A stretch of DNA of 64,000 nt, taken from assembly GCA_013398175.1 (NCBI GenBank), contig VZRZ01007764.1:696992-760991 (forward strand). Direction: 5' to 3'. The translations under genes were made by a program, and so were the position numbers. This document shows positions 10,168 through 21,700 of this stretch, piece by piece. The notes under the pieces are model-generated. The model had not been told where the DNA came from, ran no database searches, and was given only the letters and a program-made list of their open reading frames with translations. This DNA comes from Climacteris rufus. Taxonomy: Eukaryota > Chordata > Aves > Passeriformes > Climacteridae. How positions within the stretch are numbered: position 1 is the stretch's first letter; every line of letters begins with the position of its first letter.

Positions 10168-13100
10168 TATTGTGTGGTTCCCTGAGCTTCTTCATGAATG
10201 TTTAGTTGCATCTCTCTGAGGCTTAGTCTTTTCTATCTTCCCCTGCCTTAATTTATTGCCAGAACATTTCACCCTCCCACGTAGTCTTCCTTCCAGGTCA
10301 GTGCTGCGTGGCATAAAGTGAACAAATGTGTGTAGTCTTCACAATCTTTGTATGACACCCTGCTTTGCCACCTTCCCACTTTTCAAGCTGTTGCCATTCA
10401 TGCAATCCTAGCACTCAGTGAGCTGGTAGTTTTAAGTCCCATTGAATTTTGGAAGGGATTGTGTTCCTAAATCTCCCAAGTTCCACTCTTACACCCATCT
10501 TATGCATTTAAAAATAATGATTGGCTGTACATTGCTTGTTGGTGTTTTTTGGTGCAGCATTGCATCTTTACTTGGTTTTACAAATTTGTTTCAGTCCAGA
10601 GGAAACCATTTGTCTGCTGCCATTCTTAAATCCTTGGATTTTTTACTGTCATTCTTCATAGAAATCTTCTCTTCATGAATGAATTCAGATAAAATTAAAT
10701 AGCATTCCAAATATTGTCCCCTCAGTCTCTTCAGAACATTTCCTCACAGACCCAGGATGTCCTAGGCCTGTATTAATACTACATTTCCTTTTTTTTTTTT
10801 TTTTTCCTGCAAAAGGGTCATTAGGCACTTTTTTTTATTTATACTTTCTTTTTTGTTTTACATTATCTCAGGAGCCCAACATCTCCATCCCCAGTTTCAC
10901 TGTTCATACAAATGCTGATCTCTTTTGACTGGTTCATGTTTCTGCCTGGATATACCAGGAAAGCTTGGTGTCTTCATTTTTATCTCCCAATGACTCCTCC
11001 TGGTCACTGAGCTATTCAGTAATTAAGATCTTGTAAATTCAATAACATTACAGGGTACTCAAACAGCTGCTTTTCCTGAACAGTGTTCCTCCCTCCACCC
11101 CTCTCCATCACTGTGCAGGCATGAAAGTGTTTATATTACATGTGTCTTGTTCTGTCCACCCTAAAAGGATGAAGCAGTGGTTTAATTCCCTTCCTTGAAT
11201 AAGTATTTTTCCCTTTTGTTTCTCAGCTGTTGCTCAGTGTCTCTTACTTAGAGATGTCTTTGTGTGTTTCTTGTCTGTTGTTGTTTGGTTTAGGAACCTT
11301 GTGTAAGTGTTTTGCTGTTGTGTATGTGTTCATTGATAGCTCTGAAAGTACCTACAAACAGCTGAAACATCACTGAATTTCTGTGCAAATTTATGTATTC
11401 AGTTCAGCGTTGAAACTGCATTTTTTCTTCTGGAAGTATCCCAAAGTTTTGTTTTCTTTTAGGTGTCTGAAACATGTTATATGCTGCACAGAATCCAGTG
11501 AAACTTGGATTTTCACTTTGCTTGTGTGATGGGTTTTCACTGTATATTTTTTCCCCAGTGTATGATCCCAGGGTATGCAGGGCATCAAGCTGCATTTCCA
11601 TGACTCTATTGGCTTCTTCTTTTGGAGGAGGCAGCAACTTCAAGATTTGTTGGCTGACTTGCTCTGCCAGTCCTTGGGACAGTACTCTGAATGAAGTTTT
11701 TGGAGTGACAACATCCCTGGCCAGACATTTTAGTGTTTTAGGCATTATGGAAATGCCCATGGAGAGGCACAATGAGACTTACTTATGGATTCCTACCAGA
11801 ATGCAGTTGTAATTTAGATACAGCTGTGTTGATAAATCAGCACATGGACAGTCTCTTCCACTGCTTTCGTTCTGCATTTTGGGTATGAGAATGCTGTTCT
11901 GTACTAAGGATAGAAAATGACTTTTAGATCCATAGGTGCTGGCAGGGATTACATGACTTTCTGGCCTTATTATTCTTTCTCTGCAGCTAATTTGTAGGTA
12001 CATGCTATATGTAAAATCTCAAAATTGAGATTTGCAGCATTGCTGCTGTTCTTCCATTTTTAACTACAGCAATCACTGTTAATTTCTGCCTCTTGACATG
12101 GCTGTAGGTGTCCTTCATTTTATCTCAGTTCATCCTATGCTGTTACCTTGTTTTTGGAGTTGCACAGTGAACTCCTACCATTCATTTTGAATAAAATTAC
12201 TTCTAAAAAGGAATCTCAGTGTTTTGGGTGTGGGCTTTTTTGTTTTTGTTTGTTTGATTGTTTCAAATGACTCAGGGCTAAGTGTTCCATTTTCTTCCCT
12301 TTCATTGCATATATGAATGTGCTTTATTTTCTTGTGCTGCCTCAAGGCTTTTTATGACCAAAAAAAAAAAAAAAAGTCTTTTTTTTCCTTAAAATGTAAG
12401 TGGTACTTCCTGGTGTTTCATTTTTCTTCATTTTCCTTCCATTTGTGTTTTTTTTTCTTCACTGCTGTTGTGTTTTACATATACTTAATACAAATTTTCT
12501 TAAATATTCCCTTTGCTTATTTTACTGTTTTCTGCTTTTTGGCTTTGTAGGCTCCTAGGGCCTTTCTTACTTTCTTCAGACATGGATGGCTAGACTCTCT
12601 TCTTGCTCCTGGCCAAGGCTGTGAACACTTTATGAGGGTGCTCCCAGCCCTTTGTGCTTGGGGTGCAGGAAAAAGGCTGAGGTGGGACTTGTGTTATGTT
12701 CAGCCATAACTCAGTTTTTGGTCAGTTCTGAAGGGAAAAGCTCTGCTCCTTTCCTCCTTCATTCTCCACTCCTGCATCCAGGCATCCTGTTGTTGGGGCA
12801 GCACCTCCAGGGTGTGTCTGGAACATCAGCACACTCTTCCACCAGGAGCAGAGCAAGGAAAAGTGCCCTGACAGTTTAATGCAGTGGCTGTGGTTTTTCA
12901 CCCCCTGGTCCTTTTCTGGGATAGTTCTTTTGAAAAATAAATAAAAATATCCAAAAGCCCAACCCCATCCAGTGTTTCTCATTTGCTGGCAGTTTGCTCC
13001 GTGCTGTGTGCCAGAATGCATCTCTGGAGGCAAACCCAAGTCAGCTGCTGTCATTCCACTGCCTCCACTGGTTCTGGAGTGGGCACGATGGAGCTGTGGT

Positions 13101-15815
13101 TCCCTGAACTCAGTGGCAAACTTCCCATGCCTCCAGTCAGCTTTGGATGCTGTCCAGGATGTTCCTGGTGGAGCTGGGCTGCACCTTCGTGCCAGGATGG
13201 CTGTCTGGCAAGCTGGTTCTCAGACACCACCAGAAGCCCTGCACACATGTGTTAATCCTGAGTGTTTTCCTTCAGGAAGTGCTAAATCTTGCACTGCAGA
13301 GAGATTGCAATATAATGAAAGAATTTGGCAAGGGAAGAGGCAAAGAATACACCAGGCCATGCATGCTGCCATTGTTTAAGGGTACAACTCACTGGAAAAA
13401 CTCTTCAGATGATTTCTTTTTTCCTCTAAATATTATAACTGTTTTAATTGTAATGGAGCAATACACAAAAGATTGCGAGGTGACCAGTGTGAAAGGTAGA
13501 ATTTTCTTTCTGCTACTCCTGATGACAGGGAAAGCTACTTGGTGTGCTTTTTTATGGTGTGGGAATTGTCATGAAGCTATCTCCTTCTGCAGTTTTCACA
13601 TACCAGATTCCACAGGGCTGTGTAAATAACCGATTGAAAGTTCGAAAGCTGGAATAATAGACACCAGATGATAGGGGAAGTAAAAACATCTGAAGTACAG
13701 TAGATCTTGCAGACAACAGCAGAACTTCCTTCTTCTGAAAATAATCGTTTTTAGACCTGTAGCTTTCTTAGGCATGGATGTCACTGAGGCCTGGGCCAGG
13801 AGCCTCGGTGATGTGGTGGAAAGTTTTGATCCTTTCTTCCTGAGGAGGGGAACAAGTAGACTTCAGTATCCTATGGATATTTTGACAGCTACACATACAA
13901 AAAAAAAAAAAAGCCGTTTGGAATGCTGTGATTTTTTAAAATTTTTTTTTAAGGCTGCCATGCCCTTGTCAGGAGATCTGTCTACCTGTGTTTCAGGCTT
14001 TTAGAATCACTGAATGTGTTGGCCCGGACAAGTCAGTCAGCAAATCTTCCCTGAACCAAGCACTGTTTTAGCCCTCAAGGTTCTGCTCCAAAGGAGAGTG
14101 AGCACACAGTTGCTGCCTTTGAGAGCAAAGAGACTTCTGCAGAGGGTTGCAGCTCCTCAGGCCTGTCCTGTGCCAAAGTAAAGAAGTGGGGAGCCTGCTT
14201 CAAACACAAGGGAAAGAAAGCCTTGACATTTAAACAGGTGGAGCTTGCTGTGAGCCCTCCTGGTGAACCTACGGGCTATGGAAGAGGTGGAAGCAAGAGA
14301 TGGTAAATGCTGCGTTGTAATCCAGCCTCAGTTCACAGGGCTTGGATAAGAAAAACAAAACAAAACAATATTTCGTTCATTTTAGGAGAATCTTTCATGT
14401 CTCTGCCTTTCTCTTTGCTGTACACCCGGTGGTGGAGCCAGGGGAGCCCCGAGACTTTTATCTCCTGTGTCTGTTTTGTTTCTGGGATTGGTTTGGTTTT
14501 TTATTGTCATTATTTGTTATTCATTTCTGGGGCATGTGTAACCCCGGTCTGTGGTAATGAGAAAAGAAAGCAAGCATTTTGCTCTTCTGAAGACAGGTGG
14601 AGAAGTACCCACACTGAGTGCTGTATAGGCCTATTTGCCTTTTGTTTCCCCATACTAATTGGTTGGAATGGATGGTGTTAAGTTCCCACAAGTGTGTCTG
14701 TTAGAGAATTCCTGTATATCTGGCCTTGGGGAATTCAGCTTTGGAAAATGAAGTACACATCAAAGCAGGAGGTGGCTGGTACAGTTTGTATCCTGACTTC
14801 CCTCCCACCCCCCCCCATTGCTTTTTTTCCCCTTCTAGAAAGCTTAGGAAAAGAGCCTTTTGTCTTCTATTCAGGAAAATTGCACTGAAATTCATCTGAG
14901 CTTTATTCATCTGCTTTGATTTGTGCCATTCATGGGCAGCTGTGGGTTATATAGAACAAAGCAGATGAATTCCTAACCTCCACATTCAAGCAGTGTGTTG
15001 GGAGAGGTTCAACACCACCCTCCCTCCCCCCACACTCCTTTTTTGGGGTATCCAACCAACATATTAGAGCTTTCAGTTTCAGTGCTGAGATATCTCTGGA
15101 CTGTGTTCCTCCACATGCCACTGAAATGGTGTGACAGAGTTCTTCTACCTCGCAGAAGAGATGTGCCTATACAGACATACATATAAAAAGAGATCTCTTC
15201 TCTAAGTATAGCCAAACATAGTGGTTTGAAATTTTGCTTTACTGGAATTTATGACTAAACTTTTTTTTTTTTCCCCAGTGGTGACTTAATTTCTAACATC
15301 ATCAGCATGAGAAGGGAAGAGTAGCCATTTATTTTTCTTCTTCTTTTTTTTTTTTTTTTTCCACATAGATAGATTATTTACATGTATCCTGTGCCAGATC
15401 TTCACCTTGTGTGAACTGGCATAAGACATTTGAGAGGATCTGGTCTGATTTATGTGCCAAACACAGAAAACATTTGGCAGTATGATTAATGGGCTTTACC
15501 TTCACAAATTATGTCTCTTAAAATCAGACTTCTTTTTAGACTACTTTTAATTTAAATGTGTCATTTCTTTCCTCCCAGAATCAGACCTGAAAAAGTGTAA
15601 TTTATGCTGCTCACCTTTCAAATTGTAGAATATACACATTAAGTTAGATTAAGAAGTGCTGCACCTCTTAATCCCCTCAGGAAAGGAGGATTAGTTTCAT
15701 AACCAACAGCTTGATCAACCCCCTCCAAAAGCCAGTAGGTTCTGGGGCAGGCATCAAACCTTCTTCAGATTTGTTGATCCACCTGGAATAACAGCCTGAC
15801 TCTGTTTCTCTGCAG

Positions 15816-16080
15816 ACTCCTCGTACTCGGAGCCTCCTGATGTTCAGCAGCAGTTGAACCACTACCAGTCAGCAGCTCTGGCCAGGAACAACAACAACAT
15901 CAGCCCCATCCCACTTTCTGGGAGTGCTGCAGGAGTGGAAAAAGCGGAAGCCATCCTGAACTGTGAATTTTGTGAATTCTCTTCGGGTTACATACAGAGC
16001 ATTCGGCGCCACTACCGTGACAAACATGGAGGGAAAAAGCTCTTCAAGTGCAAAGATTGTTCCTTTTATACAGGCTTTAA
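15816..16080 (+). CDS. ZNF462: ZNF462 coding exon (second in the window)
   Basis: This 265-nt exon lies between TTTCTCTGCAG and the donor GTAAGTA. It enters in phase 1 and leaves in phase 2. It starts with DSSYSEPPDVQQQLNHYQ, a stretch characteristic of ZNF462. A low-complexity Asn run (ARNNNNIS) and a Pro/Ser/Gly linker follow. It then encodes one complete C2H2 finger (Cys-x2-Cys at NCEFC, His-x4-His at RRHYRDKH) and the first half of a second (Cys-x2-Cys at FKCKDC, then SFYTGFK). The His pair of that second finger is on the next exon, so one finger is split by an intron. The reading frame is open across the whole exon. Confidence 0.96.
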
Positions 16081-16330
16081 GTAAGTACTGTGCAAAACAG
16101 ATAAACTGAGCTCGTAAGGGTTTTTTTTTTAGCACTTGAAAAGACTTCTGAGATCTCTGAGAGCTGGCTGTAGCTAACAGAAACACGGGCACTGCTGACC
16201 AGGGAGAGGAACATAGGAAATGCCATGCCAGATCACAGCAGCATCCATGTAATCCATTTTCTTCTCTCCTACAACAGCCGGTACCATCTGCTGCAGACAA
16301 CAGCACAGTAAGTCCTTGCAGTAGGTTTTA

Positions 16331-16885
16331 GAATCATAGAATTGTTTAGGATGGAAAAGACCCTGAAGATCACCAAGTTAACCATTAACCCAACCCAGCA
16401 GTGCCAAGCCGAACCCTAAACCTCAGTGACACATCTGCACATCTTCTAAATGCCTCCAGGGATGGTGACTCAGTCACTTCCCTGGGCAGCCTGTTCCAGT
16501 GCCTGACAACTCTTTCTGAGAAGAAATTTTTCCTTACATCCAATCTAAATCTCCTCTGGTGCAATTTGAGGCTGACAAGGTCACAACATCCCTGTTGTCC
16601 TCTTGGCCCAATCCTTCTTCCAAAGGTCACAAACTCTCCTCTGTTCCCTGAGTTCCAGACACAGCTCTCTGTTCAGCCAGGCTGGTCTTCCCCACTGTCT
16701 CATCTTTGGGCACATGAGGTCAATCTGCTCCTGCACCTTTAGATTGTCCTTCCTGAGGAGCATCAGTGTCCCTGGACTGCTTTGGGATGGCCTCCCAAGG
16801 GACTGTCCACCAGTCTGCCCTCTGGAAGTCCAAGGTGGTAGTTCTGCTTGCACTCCTCCTTACTCCTCTGAGATAAAACTATCAT
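16331..16885 (-). mobile_element. CR1 LINE fragment with internally deleted ORF2, antisense
   Basis: The left end GAATCATAGAATTGTTTAGGATGG is the reverse complement of a CR1 3' terminus. On the minus strand, 16385-16630 reads as the end of CR1 ORF2, with the recognisable pieces RKNFFSERVVRHWNRLP and ESPSLE. Directly beside it, minus strand 16600-16853 resembles a much more upstream part of ORF2, between the endonuclease and reverse transcriptase domains (for example RPAWLNRELCLELREQ). The reverse transcriptase core that should lie between them is missing. The copy is therefore both 5'-truncated and internally deleted, and it is inactive. The 3' end is certain; the identity of the upstream block rests on my memory of avian CR1 proteins. 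Confidence 0.82.
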
Positions 16886-18527
16886 TTCATGATCCCTTCA
16901 TCCTTAAGTGTGAAACTTTTTTCTGCAGAAATAATGTAATTTCCTGGTGCAACCAGCATGAAACATGGGAAAATCAAGTATCCTAAGGCGACAGGGGAAT
17001 TTATATCACCTTGCTGAAGAAAACTCTCTCCTGTAATTTTATTTCCCCCCAATCTTTCTGTCTTAAATGATAGAAAGATGCTGCTCACTAGCATAACTGA
17101 TAGCATACAGAGGCATTTCAGAAATTCCAGTTATTTAAATTTAAAAATTCAGTGCCTTGTGTAGTTTGTTTGTATGTGTGCTTTTAGCTGCTCTTCCGTA
17201 AGAAAAGAAAAAAGGGCCTGTGCACCTGTGTAGTTCATCATTTCCTCCTGATGTGCTGGACCCTTGAGCATAACACCCTCAGCTGACATCTGAGGTCTTA
17301 AACTTGTTACAGTGACAGTAAACAGTAGGACTGGATTAAGGGAAGGAGTTCTGATGAAGAAAATGCTGAGCACAAACCTGAGAGAATCCACATAAGAGAA
17401 GCCTCTAGTTACATGTCTCTACCCTCTGTTCCTTTGTCCTTGCTGTCTCTACATTAAAATTTGCTGCTTATGCTGTGTATCCTCATTGCTCTCTGTCTTA
17501 AAGATTACCAGAAACTTCCAGGTCCAATCCATCTGTGTCTTGCAAATGCCATTTTCTTTTACCTTGACGTTATGAAGTAAGTCAAGGAGCATCTAAACCT
17601 GTTCATAGTTGCATGAGGGAGCAGTGTTCTTTTTGGTGTCTCAACATTCAGGAATCAAGCATATGTTTTGTCTTTAAAAAGGGGAGGAGGAGGCAAAAAC
17701 CCCCTCCCATAGAAATCCCTTCTTCAAGCCACCATAGAAACTTAAATGCATGAAAGCAGTGATTGAAGTTGATAGAAATATACCCATAGAGTTCAAGGAC
17801 TGCTGAATTGGGTCCAAAGCAACTTTTTAGTCTAGTTCATTGTGTCAAACCCCTTAGCTTTTGCAAGGGGTTTTTATCACTGCTTTAGGGAAAAATTACC
17901 AAGTGCCCCAAGTTTACAGACAGCTCTGATTTCAGCAGTTGAGCCTGTGGTTAGATGAATGTACAGTTCATTTCTTCTGTATGCATAGCTCTTGCAGCTT
18001 CTAAGTATGCAGTCAGTCTAATGCCAGCATGAAATTTTTGGTGCGAAAGTACTGTGGAGAATTCATTCATTCTTTCACACTAATAAGTACAGTATTCTTA
18101 AGTCTTGGGTTTTCAGATCATTATGGCTGATGCTTTGAAAGTTAAACCACTCAGTGCCAAACTGACTGTGAACACAAGTCTCTTTTGTACCCACAATCTA
18201 AACAGTTTAGCTGGTTAGATCAAGATGATTAAGGATGTTTTCTGCCTGCAGAAACAAGTTTGTCCTCATCTCTCCAAGTCCAGAACAGCTGACAGATTTT
18301 GTTCAACTTGCTAAAAGTTTAATCTTCACTAGAGAGAGTACCCTGAAAGTTTCAGCCTGAAGACAGACAATGGGCATGAAGGATGGGAATTCTTTTGCTA
18401 TCTTAATTATAGCAGTGTGACTGTGGAGCACCCCATGCAGTGGAATATCTTGTCACAACGAGTGTGTGTGGCTGGGAGGAGGGTGCAGGCCTGCAGATGC
18501 CTCTGCTCACGTGCTGCTCATGCGGCG

Positions 18528-18560
18528 CGGCGCAGACAGGGCTGAGTGGTGTCTGCGCCG
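18528..18560. repeat. GC-rich inverted repeat (11-bp stem, 11-nt loop)
   Basis: CGGCGCAGACA (18528-18538) is mirrored exactly by TGTCTGCGCCG (18550-18560). It is preceded by GCGGCG, giving an unusually CpG-rich patch for this intron. It ends 85 bp before the acceptor of the next exon, so a hairpin in the pre-mRNA is possible. Confidence 0.8.
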
Positions 18561-18645
18561 TTTTACACCACACGTCCCTTGCAGAGCCCTGGCACTTCAT
18601 CATTTCCCCCTCTGACTGCTCCCCTCTCTCCCTCCTGTCCCACAG

Positions 18646-18782
18646 ATCTGCTTTTACTATGCACGTGGAAGCTGGGCATTCGGCAGTTCCCGAGGAAGGA
18701 CCCAAAGACCTTCGCTGCCCTCTCTGTCTCTATCACACCAAATACAAACGCAACATGATTGACCACATAGTTCTGCACAGAG
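18646..18782 (+). CDS. ZNF462: ZNF462 coding exon (third in the window)
   Basis: This 137-nt exon lies between GTCCCACAG and GAG|GTAACA. It enters in phase 2 and leaves in phase 1. It begins SAFTMHVEAGH, which supplies the His-x4-His half of the finger begun in the previous exon. The linker SAVPEEGPKDL follows. It then encodes one complete finger with Cys-x2-Cys at RCPLC, a 12-residue spacer and His-x3-His at DHIVLH. The join to the next exon reads HR-EERVVP. Skipping this exon together with the previous one (265+137 nt) would keep the frame. The open frame extends upstream into the intron by chance. Confidence 0.96.
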
Positions 18783-21700
18783 GTAACATCCATGTCTGTG
18801 TCTGTGTCTGACAAGGGGAATGCTGGACAGTGCTCTGGTCCTTCAGACTGGTTTCACTGAATTTTCCCCTCACCATGAAGAAGTCATTAGCTCTTGAGTA
18901 TCTTTTTGTTTCGTTTCTGTGTGATGCACCTTGGTTATTTCCTGTAAAATTCAAAGTTTGCCAGTGATGAAACAGGGCAGACTTGGAATAAGTTTTAAGC
19001 TTTTCCTCTAGAGAGGTTAACAGCCATCAAACACCAGTTCAGCAAGAGTTGCTGTAATTTACAACTTTGATCTAGGCCAGAATTGTTTCCTGCTTATGTC
19101 CTTGCTATCATAAAGGCCTCGCTATCATAAACTCACTCTAAAGGTTTATCAGCTAACCCTAGAGGCCTCAAAATATCCCTTCATTAATTCTTCAGATATT
19201 TTCTCCTCAGCATTTGTAGGAACAAAGTAATTACCTCATTTTTTGTTTTTCTGTAAGACTTCTTTTTGATCTACACCGCTCTTCTTTTTATTTTTTTTTT
19301 TTTTTAAGCCTGCTAAAAGTGGGGTTAGGGCTTTCTATGTTCTATTAACTGCGGGCTTGCTAGCTCAGAAGAGACAGCAGTTTGGGCTCTCTGGGCTGGG
19401 ATTCCTGCCCACAGCTATCACACTTGATGCTTGTAGATGGTCTGTTGGCTGCCGAAATCCAAACCCATGTGTTGGGATGGCACTCTGCCTGCATGCAGGT
19501 TGGGCAGAGTTTCACAGCAGGGTACTGGTGGTGAGCAAACACAAGTTTTGCATGCCATCTTTTTCCTGGAGGAGATTCTGGTGTGACAAGTGCTATCATA
19601 ATTCCTTGTAGCATACCACTTCTCAGTGTTGGTAGCTTAAAGTCCCTCCTGTACCAGCACAGTGAGCCTGGCAGAATTCAAATTTCTTTCTGCTACCAGG
19701 GCTGTTCTGAGAGAACATCTGGAGAAAAGTGACCTCTCAGGGATTCAGAAAGCACATTGCAAAGCTGCCATATTTAGTTGCAAGGCTTTGGCAGGTGCTT
19801 TGGCTTTTACTTACTGTCTCTGAAGGCATTGCTGTGTCAGGTTTTGCCCAGATTGGTCCATTTTGTGGCTGTGCCAGGGCTCCAGGAAACACTGCCAGAA
19901 CTTTAAAACAGACAGCCAGAGGGGGAACTGGATGGGTTTAGGGTATTGTCCATGATGCTTCGATTTGGCATTGAGAATGTCCAGTTGCAGAAGTGGAAGA
20001 GCACTTCCTGAACTCAAGCAGCTGCACTGCTTGTGCAAAGCTGTTTCTGACCAGTTGCAAGGAGGTTGTTGCCTCCTGGGTCAGGGAAACTGTGGATCTG
20101 TTCTTCTGTAGAACTGTTGCTTCAGTTGCACAAACCAGCCTCGAGAGTTCTTGCTGTTAGAAGAAACCTCATAGCAAAGGACACAACAGTCTATGCACCA
20201 GAGTTTTGGGAGAGGCAAAACAGAGGAAAAGAAGTTTTCTGTCAAAGGGGATTTTAGCTGATAAAGAGTCTCAGAGGCCACCAAAGGGGTTTTTTTGACA
20301 TCACATATCCAGGTAATAAAGGAAGTAGGTTTCATACTTAAATTTATTTTTGGTGCATATTCCAGCTAAAAAACCTCTACTGCTGTGTTTAATTGTGTGG
20401 TGGCTGAAGCAGACAATTTTGACAAGATTTAGCAGGCACTGAAAGAGAGACTGAGGGATAGTCAATGTAGTCTGAGATAGTCTTCCTTTTTTATAACCAT
20501 TGCACTGGTGAAGCAAGGGCATAGCCCTGAGCTGTGGCCCAAGAAAATTAGTTTTGAGGTAGATGGAGTGGTGCAGTGTGTAAAATCAAGAGTGAAGGAT
20601 TTGACCCATTCATAGTTAATGTTCCTTTTGTGTAAAAGGCATGTTTACAGATGCATGACTCTTGCATTACTTCCAAGTTGCTGCACCTCTAATCCTTGGT
20701 GAAACAGCGTGTGCTTGAAATGGAGAATGTGTTTACTTCTTAATGAGTGGCTGTGGAGGCTGAATTTCACAGGGTTAAAGCACTGTCAGCTAGAATGCTG
20801 AATGCCTAGTGAGAAAAAAAAAAAAATTAGGCAAGGAAATTGCTTCCTGTTAAGAATGAGAGGTCCAAGAGCTCCTTTCATGTACCACCTATCCCTGATC
20901 AGGGTAAGGGCAGTTCAGGCTCCTTTCTGTGGGCACAGATGGAGCACAGACTCATTACAGGTGTCCTGTCCCATGGGGCTGACACAGCCAGAGGCTGCTG
21001 CAGGTCAGTGAGGAGAAGGTTGGTTCCCTTGTTCTCCCTGGTCTTTATCAGAGGCAAGCCTGGGGAGAGGAGAGAGACACGAGAGGAGACTCTGAGTTCC
21101 TGATCCATGGGCAGAAGTGTTGGCCTTTACTTTATTCTGGACAGAACAATTAGTTTCTCACAAAATCACAGATTCAGTTAGGTTGGAAAAGAGCTCTGAG
21201 CTCATGAAGTGCAACCTGTGACCAATCCCCACCCTGTCACCCAGCCCAGAGCACCGAGTGCCACATCCAGGCGTTCCTTGGACACCTCCAGGGATGGGGA
21301 TTCCAATACCTCCTTGGGCAGCCCCTTCCAATGCCAAACCACCCTTTCTGTGAAGAAGTTTCTCCTGATGTTATCCCTTCCAGTAGCATTCCCCTCACGC
21401 ATTTTGAATTGTATTGGTATTTTCCAGGGCTGAATACAACTTACCAAGTTCACTGTTGGCTCTGCTTTAAAATCCTTGGGCATTTTTCTTCCTTTTCCCT
21501 CCTTTAGAGATCATTTTATTCTCTGCCTGGTAGAACTAGTGATTTCCTTCTTTCATATAAGAGAAATAAGACCCATGTTTTTTGAATAGTGATTTTAAGA
21601 TAAATTTTGAAATTTACCTACCTCCCTAAAGGCTTCATTGCCACACATCCTGGTTCCTTGCACATGCTTTTTTGGCATTTTCCACTGTTCATATAACTTC

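Larger units (their letters stand above)
700..15815 (+). other. ZNF462 large intron (15.1 kb)
   Basis: The donor GTAAGAG at 700 and the acceptor TTTCTCTGCAG ending at 15815 delimit this intron. It holds one CR1 fragment (1071-1282), a 20-bp exact repeat (1276 and 1849), a diverged tandem duplication (8448-8565), a GTT-rich tract (9829-9925), a palindromic cluster resembling p53 half-sites (10136-10167) and several A or T homopolymers, for example 10793-10806, 12361-12375 and 15342-15360. Open frames of up to 160 codons (13147-13629 is the longest) show no recognisable domain or conserved motif. The stretch 2570-2900 is free of repeats and is a candidate conserved element. I see no nested gene or small RNA. 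Confidence 0.85.
16081..18645 (+). other. ZNF462 intron (2.6 kb), splits a zinc finger
   Basis: The donor GTAAGTACTG and the acceptor CCTCCTGTCCCACAG delimit this intron. An internally deleted CR1 copy fills 16331-16885. A GC-rich 11-bp inverted repeat lies at 18528-18560, shortly before the acceptor. The rest (16886-18500) is ordinary single-copy sequence with no open frame that I recognise. Confidence 0.9.

Noticed and set aside
11404..11772. 122-codon minus-strand frame with a fairly protein-like composition
   Set aside because: I do not recognise it. It has no poly-A tail or target duplication to suggest a processed pseudogene, and the opposite strand is also open.
13147..13629. 160-codon open frame in the large intron
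   Set aside because: It has no domain and no splice borders that would fit ZNF462 phases, and the composition looks random.
18440..18645. Open frame upstream of the exon at 18646
   Set aside because: The exon border is fixed by CCCACAG and by the exact completion of the split finger, so the upstream openness is chance.
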